Positions 7,605 through 15,487 of a stretch of DNA of 22,969 bases are shown piece by piece. Origin of the DNA: Pseudomonadota bacterium (lineage in GTDB: Bacteria; Pseudomonadota; Alphaproteobacteria; Reyranellales; Reyranellaceae); NCBI GenBank assembly GCA_023436825.1, contig JAEZHS010000147.1:1-22969 (forward strand), written 5' to 3'. Position 1 is the stretch's first letter. Each line of letters begins with the position of its first letter. The notes beneath the pieces are model-generated. The model had not been told where the DNA came from and made no database searches. It saw nothing but the letters and a program-made list of their open reading frames with translations. Position numbers and translations under genes: made by a program.

Positions 7605-7634
7605 AATATACGTGATTTGACTATCACTCATGAA
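7605..7634 (-). promoter_or_regulatory. Probable promoter of the 43-aa gene
   Basis: On the minus strand, TTCATG (plus 7629-7634) precedes TATATT (plus 7605-7610) by 18 bases. This gives a leader of roughly 45 bases before the ATG at 7554. The -10 box is strong and the -35 moderate. Confidence 0.45.
7612..7627. promoter_or_regulatory. Palindrome between the LysR gene and the 43-aa gene
   Basis: GTGAT-TTGACT-ATCAC is a perfect 5+5 inverted repeat lying between the -35 and -10 boxes of the small gene's promoter and 28 bases before the LysR start at 7655. LysR proteins commonly bind dyads of this size in the divergent gap. A second smaller dyad, ATGGT-ATTC-ACCAT, lies at 7634-7647. Confidence 0.5.
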
Positions 7635-7654
7635 TGGTATTCACCATTGGCGCA

Positions 7655-8560
7655 ATGATCGATCATGCCAGCGAAATGGCCGCCTTCGTGCGGGTCGTTG
7701 AGTCCAATGGCTTTTCCGCCGCCGCGCCGGCGCTGGGGCTGAGCCCTTCGGCGGTCAGCAAGCTGGTCACGCGCCTGGAGACGCGGCTCGGCGTACGGCT
7801 GCTGCAGCGCACGACCCGCGCCCTGAACCTGACCCAGGAAGGCGAGATCTTCTATGCCGCCGCCAAGCGCATCGTCGGCGAGATCGAATCGCTCGAAAAC
7901 CAGATCGTGGGCGAGAGCGGCACGCCGAGCGGCGCCCTGCGGGTGACGACATCGCTTGCCTTCGCCACGCACCAGCTCGCCCCGGTGCTGTCGGAGTTTC
8001 TGGCCCGCTATCCGCTGGTGCAGTTCGAGCTGCTGCCGACGGACCGCGTGATCGACATGGTCGACGAGGGCATCGACGTCGCCATCCGCATCGGCCGGCT
8101 GGCCGATACCAGCTTCATGGCGCGCAAGATCGGCGAGGACAGACGCCTGATCTGCGCCGCACCGTCCTACCTCGCACGCCACGGCACGCCGCAACGGCCC
8201 GAGGACCTGGCGCGGCACAATTGCATCGTGTCGCGCGATCACCCTTATCTCAACCGCTGGTCCTTCAAGGTCGACGGCCGGAGCGTCGAGATCGACGTCC
8301 GCGGCCGGGTCGCTGTCACCGAGGGCGAGGCGCAGATGCAGCTCGCCCTGCAGGGCATCGGCATCGTGCGGCTGACCAGCCTCACCCTGACACGGGCGAT
8401 CCGCGAGGGCTCGCTGGTGCCGTTGCTCGGCGCCTTCTCGGCCGAGGAGGCGGTCGGCATCCATGCCGTCTATCCGCACCGCCGGCATCTCGCGCCCAAG
8501 GTGCCGGCCTTCGTCAACTTCCTGATCGAGAAGTTCACGCCGCCCCCGTGGGAGATATGA
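7655..8560 (+). CDS. LysR family transcriptional regulator
   Basis: This 301-aa protein (from the ATG at 7655) has the LysR winged helix-turn-helix at about residues 5-62: EMAAFVRVVESNGFSAAAPALGL..SAVSKLVTRLE..LGVRLLQRTTR. A helical linker and a two-lobed periplasmic-binding-like effector domain follow (about 90-295). The N-terminal wording is that of the 'EM..F..VVE' group, often regulators of nearby oxidoreductase or efflux genes. The start at 7655 is preferred because family members begin four to six residues before EM; the longer frame from 7634 would add MVFTIGA. It is divergent from the 43-aa gene and probably acts on the dyad at 7612-7627. The effector is unknown. Confidence 0.9.
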   Translation: MIDHASEMAAFVRVVESNGFSAAAPALGLSPSAVSKLVTRLETRLGVRLLQRTTRALNLTQEGEIFYAAAKRIVGEIESLENQIVGESGTPSGALRVTTSLAFATHQLAPVLSEFLARYPLVQFELLPTDRVIDMVDEGIDVAIRIGRLADTSFMARKIGEDRRLICAAPSYLARHGTPQRPEDLARHNCIVSRDHPYLNRWSFKVDGRSVEIDVRGRVAVTEGEAQMQLALQGIGIVRLTSLTLTRAIREGSLVPLLGAFSAEEAVGIHAVYPHRRHLAPKVPAFVNFLIEKFTPPPWEI

Positions 8561-8616
8561 TCGACGCATGATGCTAGGATCGGCGCCGCCAAACACATGA
8601 AAGTCGAGGAGGGGAA

Positions 8617-8979
8617 ATGGATCGCGACACGGACCTTTTTGTGCAGGCCTTCTGGGTCAAGTGCCGCGACGTCATCCGGCCCGAACTCGACCGCGTCATC
8701 GACGAGCTGAAGAGCGACGGCCACGACGCCAATGTCTCGACCCAGGAGTATTCGCCGGTCGCCGACCACTTGCCTGACATCGGCCCGGTGCTCACGCTGA
8801 CTGTCCATCCCAAGGGCGCGCCGCAGGGCCGCCCGCTACAGTTCCATGGCGACGTCGCCAAGCGCGACCTCGAGATCATCCGCAACGGCAGCAAGGCGCA
8901 GCGCTACGAGCTTGCCAGCGTCGATGAGGCGGTGGTGAAGCGCGAGGTCGCCGACTGGCTCGCCGTTGCGCTCAGATAG
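8617..8979 (+). CDS. Conserved-looking hypothetical protein, 120 aa
   Basis: I do not recognise this protein. It is soluble, mixed-charge, with no signal peptide, membrane segment or cysteine pair (a single Cys near residue 16). The N-terminal half is helical (FWVKCRDVIRPELDRVIDEL), the middle resembles beta strands (VLTLTVHPKG...LQFHGDVAKRDLEII) and the C-terminus is helical. Codon use resembles its neighbours and it has a very strong Shine-Dalgarno (GAGGAGGGG at 8606-8614), so it is very probably translated. It lies 56 bases after the LysR gene and 16 before the NTF2-like gene, suggesting cotranscription with the latter. Confidence 0.75.
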   Translation: MDRDTDLFVQAFWVKCRDVIRPELDRVIDELKSDGHDANVSTQEYSPVADHLPDIGPVLTLTVHPKGAPQGRPLQFHGDVAKRDLEIIRNGSKAQRYELASVDEAVVKREVADWLAVALR

Positions 8980-8995
8980 ATTCCGAGGAAGACCC

Positions 8996-9373
8996 ATGCC
9001 CGACGCCATCGACGACCTGTTCCGCCGCTTCGGCAAGGCTTTCAACAAGGCCGACGTCGAGGAGATCGCGGCCTGCGTGACCGACGACTTCGAATGGCGG
9101 TTGAACGCCGGGGCGGCGGCCGGTGCGCCGGGCGGCCGCGTGCTCAAGGGCAAGGACGACCTGCGCGCACATTTCGCCGACAAGAGCCGGGCCCATCGCA
9201 AGGCGCGCTTTTCCGAGGCGCGCATCCATCGCTCGGGCGACAAACTGTTCGGCACATTCCGCGTCACCGGCATCGACCATGCCGGCAAGCCGTTCGACCG
9301 CTACGGCATCGATCTCTACGAGGTGCGCGACGGCAAGATCGCGCTGAAGGACAGCTACCTCAAGGCCGACTGA
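8996..9373 (+). CDS. NTF2/SnoaL-like protein (nuclear transport factor 2 superfamily)
   Basis: This 125-aa protein has the alpha+beta cone fold pattern of the NTF2-like superfamily: helix IDDLFRRFGKAFNKADVEEI, then ACVTDDFEWRLN, LKGKDDLRAHFADK and the strands KLFGTFRVTGI and FDRYGIDLYEVRDGKIALKDSYLK. Members range from ketosteroid isomerases to ligand-binding proteins, so the reaction cannot be given. The ATG at 8996 follows GAGGAAGA at ideal spacing and is preferred to the upstream TTG at 8966. Its stop overlaps the convergent M20 peptidase gene by 14 bases. Confidence 0.82.
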   Translation: MPDAIDDLFRRFGKAFNKADVEEIAACVTDDFEWRLNAGAAAGAPGGRVLKGKDDLRAHFADKSRAHRKARFSEARIHRSGDKLFGTFRVTGIDHAGKPFDRYGIDLYEVRDGKIALKDSYLKAD

Positions 9374-10514
9374 GGAAGCAGAGCGCCGCCTCGCAATACA
9401 TGGTGTAGACCGGGCCGATCGACGCGATGTCGGCCCATTCGTCGGCGGCATGCATGTTGTCGAAGCCGACGCCCGGCGCACAGACGGTGGGGACTCCGCG
9501 CGCGGCCAAAAGATTGCCGATGTTGGAGGGGCCGCAGACGTCGGCGGCGAACGGCCGGCCGAAGGCGGCGCTCGCCGCCTGCGTGAAGCTCTGCACCAGC
9601 CGATCGTCGCGCGGCACGACATAAGCCGGCCAGGAATCGACGATCTCGATGCCGGCCTCGGCATCGACGGCGTGCACGATGGCTTCCAGCCAGCGTGAGG
9701 CCAGGGCGGCATCGAAGGCGCGGGTCAGCCGGACGTCGACATGGCAGACCGCGAGGTCGGGCACGACGCTGAAACCCTCGCCGCCTTCGATGCGCGTCAC
9801 CGTCGCCGCCGGCCCGAAGGGGAAGGCGTCATCGTGCGCGTCGGGGAAGATCGGATCGGCCAGCGCGAGGGCGAAGGCGGCGGCCTTGGTGAGGGCGTTG
9901 ACGCCGCGACGCTCGGCGTCGCCGGTGTGTGCGGCGACCCCGCCGAAACGCAGCCGAGCGCGCAGGAAGCCGCGGCTGCCGTTGACGACGCCGGCGTTGC
10001 CGGGATAGCCCAGCGACGCCGCGTCGGGCGGCCGGCCCACGGCATCGAGATAGGCACGCACGCCGCCGAAACGGCCGGTGTGCTCGTCGGCGTCGAACAG
10101 CACGTGCAGCGTGCCATGCGGCAAGCCGCTTTTGGCGAAATGGCGCGCGACGTGGGCGAGGATGGCAACGCCTGCCTTGGAATCGGCGGCGCCGCGGCCG
10201 AGCAGCCGCCCGTCCCGCACCGTCCCGGAGAACGGCGGCGCGCTCCATTGGCCGGGGTCGCCGGCCGGCGCGGTGTCGATACAGGCATCGAGGCAGAGGA
10301 CGGGGCCGGGCGCTGCACCGGCGATCTCAACCAGCACTGCCACCGGGCTGCCCGAAGGATCGTCGAGCAGGCGCGGCGCGAGACCGTTGTCGGCGAGCCA
10401 CGCTCGGACCAGCGACAGCACCGGCTGCGGTGGATCGATGCCGGCGCAGGACGGAGTCGCCACCAGGCGCGAGGCCAGCGCAACGATGCTGTCGATGGGC
10501 GCCGCGCTGGTCAT
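9360..10514 (-). CDS. M20-family metallopeptidase homologue with altered metal ligands
   Basis: This 384-aa protein is related to the ArgE/DapE/CPG2 family of dizinc hydrolases. The family layout is complete: LDACIDTAP (74-82), GRGAADSKAG (107-115), DADEHTGRFGG (141-151), dimerisation-domain AAHTGDAERRGVNAL (194-208) and NMHAADEW (353-360). Compared with carboxypeptidase G2, the first metal-ligand His is C78, bridging D111 is kept, base E144 is kept but the adjacent ligand Glu is H145, the EPT-motif Glu appears to be Y170, and the last His is H355. It may be a variant-metal subfamily or a pseudoenzyme. The start at 10514 forms an ATGA overlap with the upstream membrane-protein gene, indicating translational coupling. 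Confidence 0.82.
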   Translation of the reverse strand: MTSAAPIDSIVALASRLVATPSCAGIDPPQPVLSLVRAWLADNGLAPRLLDDPSGSPVAVLVEIAGAAPGPVLCLDACIDTAPAGDPGQWSAPPFSGTVRDGRLLGRGAADSKAGVAILAHVARHFAKSGLPHGTLHVLFDADEHTGRFGGVRAYLDAVGRPPDAASLGYPGNAGVVNGSRGFLRARLRFGGVAAHTGDAERRGVNALTKAAAFALALADPIFPDAHDDAFPFGPAATVTRIEGGEGFSVVPDLAVCHVDVRLTRAFDAALASRWLEAIVHAVDAEAGIEIVDSWPAYVVPRDDRLVQSFTQAASAAFGRPFAADVCGPSNIGNLLAARGVPTVCAPGVGFDNMHAADEWADIASIGPVYTMYCEAALCFLSRP

Positions 10515-12163
10515 GAGGCCCGCGCGCGTCGCCATGCCATCGCGGCCCAAGCCAGCAACAGGACGATGGACGCGCCTGTTACGGCCCAACCCCAACGTTC
10601 GACCGGAAGTGAACCGCGCTCGAGCCGAAAGACGTTGTTGCCGGCTGGCGCCACAAACGATACCAGGCGCAACGAATCAGTGGGCGCCAACGACCGCGGC
10701 GGCTCGAGCTGCCATGCCGGGAAGTAGAAGCGCCGCAACACGACGGCCGTCCGGGTGTCCGCATCCACCTCGATGCGCATCGTGCCGAATCCGCCCTGCT
10801 CGGCCTGGCAAAGACGAGGTCGGGGCAGGCAGGCGATTACCGGCAGGTTCTCCACCGGCCCAAGGCTCACATCGTCGAAAGCTGTGTCCGGCTGCTGTGG
10901 GTATCCCGCGGGCAGGTATTCCTTGACCTCTTCTCTCGGTGGAAGCGCAATGCCGGCTAATGCGGTGTCGATGCGAACAACGATGCCAGCGATCATGACG
11001 CTGAAGCCGGAAGCGAGTGCAAGGAGGGCCGCCGCAAAAAGCAGTCGCATCGAACGACCGACTGTTCTCCATGGCAGGAGACTGAGTGCCGTGATGGCGG
11101 AAAATTCCACGACGATCAGAAGGCGCCAAGGAAACTGCACCTTGGAAACCATGGGCACGATGTCCCAGAACCAGGGCACAAGACCGGATAGAAGCAGAAG
11201 ACTGGCCAGGCACAATAGCGCCCAGAAGACAGCCGACTGGCGGCCGGCGTCAGCTTTGTGGCGAAGCACGCCGGAAACGACGCCGACTGCAGCGAGAGCC
11301 CACGCCACCGCAATCGAATCGAGCATCAACATGAAGTCGGGTTTTCGACTGACGTCCTGCAGCGGGATGAGAAACCATCTTTGGACGCTGTAGGCTGGTA
11401 TCCAAAGATGCTCGGCAGAGATGGTGTCCTGCATAAGCAGTGCCGGCATCAAATAGATCGCAGCGAGGCCCAGGCCCAAAGCTCCGGCTGCGGCGGATCG
11501 CAGGAGGACGCTCGCCGCACCGCGCCGGTCACCGGCATACCAGGCATGGAACAGTACGTACGCAGGCAACGCGGTCACGGATATGAGCAGAGCCGTCGGG
11601 AGATGCGACATCGCAAGTGCCGCATATGAGATGGCAAGAAGGATACTCCCGCCGTGCGCCTTTCCGGCGATGCGGCGGACGCCAAGCATCACCAACGGCA
11701 GGACGGCATAGGCGGTAAATTCGGCATAAGAACCGCGTATGTAGTGATCGAGCAGGTGATAGGGCGCGGCCATGTAGGCGAGAGCGCCGAGCAACGCGAT
11801 CCGTCGATCGGCCATCGAACGCAGCCACAAGTACATTGCCCAGCCGGAGGCCAAGAGCAGCAGCGCCCATGCGATCGATAACCGATAGGAGACAGACAGC
11901 AGATTGCCTGTGATGACGCTCAGGAGAGCATCTATCCAGAAGGGCAGCGGCGGATAGAAATAGAAAGTCGGCGCTCCAAGTCCGTCAAAGGACGCCGGCA
12001 TCCACCGTGGATAGAATATGCCGGCGCGAAATTGCGCGGAGAATTGTTCGGCCCAAAACAGATTTTGCCCGGAGCTGTGGCTGAACATCGTGCCTAGGAG
12101 CAGGGAAGGCGCAAGCAGTGCCGCGGCCGCCATTGCCAATACACAGGCTACGCGTAGCTGCAA
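10511..12163 (-). CDS. Polytopic membrane protein, PTPS-related/glycosyltransferase-like (copy B)
   Basis: This protein of about 550 aa has some ten to twelve hydrophobic segments. It matches the pattern of the '6-pyruvoyl-tetrahydropterin synthase-related' membrane family (Pfam PF10131), which resembles GT-C/YfhO enzymes: FRAGIFYPRWMPASFDGLG, PTFYFYPPLPFWIDALLS, APYHLLDHYIRGSYAEFTAY and KVQFPWRLL. A likely extracytoplasmic region precedes the final helix. It is a paralogue of copy A (12614-14320), aligned from the first helix to near the C-terminus. The start is placed at TTG 12163, two bases after the TAG of the C45-tail remnant, exactly as in copy A; the open frame continues to ATG 12283, but that extension is the remnant read in another frame. 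Function is unproven, perhaps lipid-linked sugar transfer. Confidence 0.8.
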   Translation of the reverse strand: MQLRVACVLAMAAAALLAPSLLLGTMFSHSSGQNLFWAEQFSAQFRAGIFYPRWMPASFDGLGAPTFYFYPPLPFWIDALLSVITGNLLSVSYRLSIAWALLLLASGWAMYLWLRSMADRRIALLGALAYMAAPYHLLDHYIRGSYAEFTAYAVLPLVMLGVRRIAGKAHGGSILLAISYAALAMSHLPTALLISVTALPAYVLFHAWYAGDRRGAASVLLRSAAAGALGLGLAAIYLMPALLMQDTISAEHLWIPAYSVQRWFLIPLQDVSRKPDFMLMLDSIAVAWALAAVGVVSGVLRHKADAGRQSAVFWALLCLASLLLLSGLVPWFWDIVPMVSKVQFPWRLLIVVEFSAITALSLLPWRTVGRSMRLLFAAALLALASGFSVMIAGIVVRIDTALAGIALPPREEVKEYLPAGYPQQPDTAFDDVSLGPVENLPVIACLPRPRLCQAEQGGFGTMRIEVDADTRTAVVLRRFYFPAWQLEPPRSLAPTDSLRLVSFVAPAGNNVFRLERGSLPVERWGWAVTGASIVLLLAWAAMAWRRARAS

Positions 12164-12165
12164 CT

Positions 12166-12236
12166 CTAGTCCGCCACCTGCCTTTGCGCGGTGCGGTCGG
12201 GCGTCAGGCTGTAGGTCGTGAAGCACCTGTTCAGCG
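12166..12236 (-). pseudogene. Duplicated 3' tail of the C45-family gene
   Basis: These 71 bases match the end of the intact C45 gene (14323-14393) at 64 of 71 positions, stop codon included. They encode FTTYSLTPDRTAQRQVAD against FTTYSLTPDRTAQRQAAD. No start or catalytic part is present. The fragment marks the left end of the segment duplicated together with the membrane-protein gene, and it still supplies the sequence just before the TTG start of copy B. Confidence 0.88.
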
Positions 12237-12239
12237 GGT

Positions 12240-12340
12240 CGGCCGCCGTAAATAGTCGGCAACTGATTTCTCCGTGAGAGCAACTATACATACCGCCCCA
12301 AGTGGCGCCCGATTGCTCGTTTGCATCTTTCGTATGGCCA
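12240..12340. repeat. Direct repeat X (second member at 12560-12670)
   Basis: The repeat aligns with an offset of about 320 bases. Positions 12240-12260 match 12560-12580 at 17 of 21, CTGATTTCTCC and CAACTAT are identical, and the far end shares TTTG-ATCTTTCGT-GGCC with small indels. Confidence 0.75.
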
Positions 12341-12550
12341 AGCCGGGCACACAGGCGTCGTGGCATCCTGCCGGTCAATGGATTCGACGAAGCCACTGGA
12401 CACCTGTGACGCGGTGCTGCTCGCCGCTTCCGTCCTGATAGCCGTCCTCGGCACCTTGCAGAAATGCTGCTGGTGAATGACGGTGCGCTCTGCTGCCGAG
12501 TTCAGAACGAACCAATCCTGACTGCCGGACGGCAGAGCCATAAAAATTGC
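12240..12550 (-). pseudogene. Decayed C-terminal remnant and 3' flank of a third membrane-protein copy
   Basis: Positions 12240-12340 repeat the tail and 3' flank of copy A (12560-12670). Further upstream on the minus strand, around 12545-12470, a frame reads LPSGSQDWFVLNSAAERTV, which lines up loosely with APSGRHTFRLQRVAPSAERIG of copy A, and CCGTCCGGC is shared. The distance from that point to the repeat is 66 bases longer than in copy A and the frame is broken, so this is a degraded fragment. The repeat is directly visible; assignment of the middle part (about 12345-12545) is tentative. Confidence 0.5.
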
Positions 12551-12559
12551 TCCGGGGAT

Positions 12560-12670
12560 CAGCCGCCGGAAATGCTCGGCCTTCTGATTTCTCCCGAAGG
12601 CTCAACTATTATCTCAAGGCCCACGTGGTTCCAATCGACCGGTGATCAATGATTTGTATCTTTCGTGGCC
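12560..12670. repeat. Direct repeat Y, covering the 3' end of copy A
   Basis: This is the partner of the repeat at 12240-12340. It spans the last ~18 codons of copy A, its TGA (12614-12616) and about 55 bases of 3' flank. The flank is therefore part of the duplicated unit. Confidence 0.75.
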
Positions 12671-14320
12671 TGAAGAGGCTCGCCATGCCACAGCAGCCCA
12701 AGCCAGCAGCAGCACGAGCGACAGCCCTGAGATCGCCCACCCGATCCTCTCCGCAGATGGCGCTACGCGCTGCAAGCGAAAGGTGTGGCGGCCGGACGGT
12801 GCAGTGAATACGACCAGCCGCAATGGATCGGTCGCTACCACGGGCAGGGAAGGATCGAGACGCCACAGAGGATAATAGAATCGACGCAGAACGATCTCGG
12901 TGGGGCTATCGGCATCGACGTCGATCTGCAATTCGTCGAACGTCGTGGGGCTCGCGCTGCAGAGGCGCGGTTCGGGCGTGCAGGCGATGACCGGCACGTC
13001 CTTGAGCGGCTCCAGGCCAAGGTCGGCATAGCCCCCCTTCGGATCCTGAGGGAAGCCGGCAGGTTCGAACTGCTTGAGCTCCGCCGGCACCTCCCGCTGC
13101 GCGACCGACGCACCGACGCGTTGGCTGACGCCGCTCGACAGGGCAACTACCGAAGGAATGACGGCAAGGATAGCCGCGATGAAGACGTACCTCGCGAGCC
13201 GGAAGCGAACCGGCCAGGGTATCAGGCAGAGAGCCGTTATGACGGCAAACTCGACGACCACCATGAGGCGCCAGGGGAACTGCACCTTGGCGACGAACGG
13301 CATCTGCCAGAACCACGGCGGGATGCCGGCGATAAGCAAGAGACAAACAATGCCCACGCATGCCCAGAAGGCCGTCTCGGATCGCCATCGCCCTCCTGCC
13401 GATGCGCCAGCCTGGACAAGCACGATCAATACGCCAATCGCGGCGATGGCGTAGGCCACCGCAGCCCATGCAATGACCAGCATCATGTCGATTGGCGGAG
13501 GCCAGCGATCCGCAGCCAGCAGGAACCACCGGTCGACGTGATAATAGGATATCCAGAAGGTATCGACCGGAATCCAGCTCTGCAGGCTGAGCGCCGGAAC
13601 CAGATAGATCGATGCGAGCCCAAGCCCCAACGCGCCGCCGAGCCCGCAGCGGACGAAGAAGCCAAGCGCGCGCCCGGGCGTGCCGAGCGTCCAGCCGCGA
13701 TAGAGCACGTAGAGCGGCAGTACTGTCAGCGAGATGAGAAGCGCGGTCGGCAGATGAACCATCGGCAGCATTGCATAGGCCAATGCGAGCAGGACCGGCG
13801 CCAACCGCCTTCCATCGGCAATTCGCCGGATCGAGAGCGCAAGCAGCGGCAGCACGACGTAGGCGGCGAGCTCGGCGAAGGCGCCTCGGTAGTAGTGATC
13901 GAGCAGATGATACGGCGCCACCAAATAGCCGACGGCGCCGTAGAGCGCGACGCACGGCGACGAGGCTTCCACCTTCAGCCATGCATGCATGGTCAGTCCC
14001 GATGCCCACAACAACACCAGCGTGGAGAACGACAGGCGATATGAGACCGAAGGCACATTGAACATCGCCACGCTCAGCAGCGCGTCGACCCAGAAGGCGA
14101 TCGGCGGGTAGAAATAGAAGGTCGGGCTGCCCAGACCGTCAAAGGATTGGGGCAGCCAGCGAGGATAAAGGACGCCGGCCCGGAACTGATCGGCGAATTG
14201 TTCCGCCCACGTGAGGTTCTGGGGCGAACTGTGCGAAATCATCGTGCCGACCAGCAGGGACGGCGCCAGCAACAGCGCCGACACGGCCAGAAGGACCAGT
14301 GCCGGGCGACAGCGAACCAA
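12614..14320 (-). CDS. Polytopic membrane protein, PTPS-related/glycosyltransferase-like (copy A)
   Basis: This 568-aa integral membrane protein belongs to the same family as copy B (PF10131-like). Shared landmarks are SLLVGTMISHSSPQNLTWAE, FRAGVLYPRWLPQSFDGLG, PTFYFYPPIAFWVDALLS, APYHLLDHYYRGAFAELAAY and KVQFPWRLMVVVEF. A conserved acidic/aromatic loop after TM1 is where GT-C-type enzymes carry catalytic residues; here AEQFADQF is a candidate. The C-terminal domain before the last helix contains two cysteines (VIACTPEPRLCSA) also found in copy B, possibly a disulfide outside the membrane. The start is TTG at 14320, two bases after the C45 stop, implying translational coupling. It probably handles a lipid-linked sugar or similar substrate, which is inference. 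Confidence 0.85.
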   Translation of the reverse strand: MVRCRPALVLLAVSALLLAPSLLVGTMISHSSPQNLTWAEQFADQFRAGVLYPRWLPQSFDGLGSPTFYFYPPIAFWVDALLSVAMFNVPSVSYRLSFSTLVLLWASGLTMHAWLKVEASSPCVALYGAVGYLVAPYHLLDHYYRGAFAELAAYVVLPLLALSIRRIADGRRLAPVLLALAYAMLPMVHLPTALLISLTVLPLYVLYRGWTLGTPGRALGFFVRCGLGGALGLGLASIYLVPALSLQSWIPVDTFWISYYHVDRWFLLAADRWPPPIDMMLVIAWAAVAYAIAAIGVLIVLVQAGASAGGRWRSETAFWACVGIVCLLLIAGIPPWFWQMPFVAKVQFPWRLMVVVEFAVITALCLIPWPVRFRLARYVFIAAILAVIPSVVALSSGVSQRVGASVAQREVPAELKQFEPAGFPQDPKGGYADLGLEPLKDVPVIACTPEPRLCSASPTTFDELQIDVDADSPTEIVLRRFYYPLWRLDPSLPVVATDPLRLVVFTAPSGRHTFRLQRVAPSAERIGWAISGLSLVLLLAWAAVAWRASSGHERYKSLITGRLEPRGP

Positions 14321-14322
14321 GT

Positions 14323-15474
14323 CTAGTCCGCCGCCTGCCTTTGCGCGGTGCGGTCGGGCGTAAGGCTGTAAGTCGTGAATCGCTTGTTGAGCGATGGCAT
14401 CGGGCAGGCTTCAAGATGCCCTTCGCCCGGCCGCATTAGGATCATGGCCGTGGTCGCCGTCCTCACGCCGCGCGTGTTGAGGCGTGGCGGCCGGCACACC
14501 GACCAGGGCGAGTTCCAGTCGTCGAAGAAGGCCTCGCGGAAATCATCGAGCGTGAGCTTGCCGCGTTTTGGTGAAAGCCGGTCGCGCACGCGCTTGTCGC
14601 GATAGATCGAGCACGGCGTCTCGGTCAATCCGGTGTCCTTCACCTTGGCGCGCGCCGAATCGGCGATCCAGTGGTTGGCATGGACATAGAGGCCGCGATC
14701 GGGCGCCAGCCAGAACGTGTCGTCGGGCGCGCATTCGAAGCCGAAGGCCTCGCCACCGCCGCCAGAGGACGTTGCGTGGCTGACCGCCATGTGGTTGGAG
14801 CCGAGCTTTGGCGTCGACATGATGGTCTGCACGGCATTGGCGAGCCAGGCACTCTCCAGCACCTTGCGGCGGATGAAAGGCAGCGGCACGCCCGGGCCGC
14901 GCGTGTAGTCGCGGTCGCATTGCAGGGCATTGGCCGTGAGCCCGATGCCGGCCGAGTTCAGGCCCGAGCGGGCGAGGCCGCCTGCTTCGGTGAAGGTCAG
15001 GATGTCGGGACCATCATCGCGATGGATGCGCAGCACCACGCCGGTCTCGGCGCACTCGGCGCGCCAGTCCCAGTTCTGGCCATGCAGCAGCACGCCATCG
15101 GCGCTGGCTTCGGGCAGGGCCAGGGCCGCCGTACAGCCGTCGGGTACCTGTTTCGCCTCCTGCTCCTGGCGTGCCGCCGCCACCATCTCGGTGCGGGCGT
15201 TCATCAGCACCACGGCGGCGAACGGCTCGTTCGCGCCCTCGGCAATGCCGCGCATCTCCTCGACGTAGGTCGGATCGAACTTCTCGATCGACGGCACCAG
15301 CGCCTCGGCGCGGCGCTCGAGCTCGGCCCAGTCGACGCCGCTCTTCAGCAGCGATTCGGCATACATCTTGGCGCCGCTCCGCAGTCGGTCGGCAGCGGCC
15401 TTGCCGTGGGTGCGGCCGCGCTCGCGCGGACTGCCGGAAAGATCGATCAGGGGAAACGGTGCGTAGTCGGCCAT
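14323..15474 (-). CDS. C45-family autoproteolytic acyltransferase/hydrolase
   Basis: This 383-aa protein resembles the peptidase C45 / acyl-CoA:6-aminopenicillanic acid acyltransferase group of Ntn hydrolases. These proenzymes cut themselves before a Cys that then becomes the N-terminal nucleophile. The cut-site motif PDGCTAA places the nucleophile at C114, the N-A-R-T motif at 92-95 (MNARTE) is typical, and GQNWDW and NSAGIGLTANAL follow as in family members. There is no signal peptide. Bacterial homologues rarely make penicillins; amide or acyl-transfer chemistry on small molecules is all that can be said. GAGGCG precedes the ATG, 13 bases after hemJ. Its last ~22 codons are duplicated at 12166-12236. 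Confidence 0.85.
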   Translation of the reverse strand: MADYAPFPLIDLSGSPRERGRTHGKAAADRLRSGAKMYAESLLKSGVDWAELERRAEALVPSIEKFDPTYVEEMRGIAEGANEPFAAVVLMNARTEMVAAARQEQEAKQVPDGCTAALALPEASADGVLLHGQNWDWRAECAETGVVLRIHRDDGPDILTFTEAGGLARSGLNSAGIGLTANALQCDRDYTRGPGVPLPFIRRKVLESAWLANAVQTIMSTPKLGSNHMAVSHATSSGGGGEAFGFECAPDDTFWLAPDRGLYVHANHWIADSARAKVKDTGLTETPCSIYRDKRVRDRLSPKRGKLTLDDFREAFFDDWNSPWSVCRPPRLNTRGVRTATTAMILMRPGEGHLEACPMPSLNKRFTTYSLTPDRTAQRQAAD

Positions 15475-15487
15475 TGGCGCCTCGCTT

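Noticed and set aside
12166..12396. 76-codon minus-strand frame ending in the C45-like tail
   Set aside because: Its N-terminal part is read through the decayed membrane-protein remnant and it has no ribosome-binding site; it is a chance fusion of two fossils, not a gene.
12785..14044. 419-codon plus-strand frame opposite membrane-protein copy A
   Set aside because: Charged, Arg/Asp/Gln-rich antisense frame; the minus strand encodes a hydrophobic protein with a paralogue next door.
12160..14400. Insertion sequence or transposon as the cause of the duplication
   Set aside because: No transposase frame, terminal inverted repeat or target-site duplication was seen around either copy; unequal recombination explains the structure more simply.
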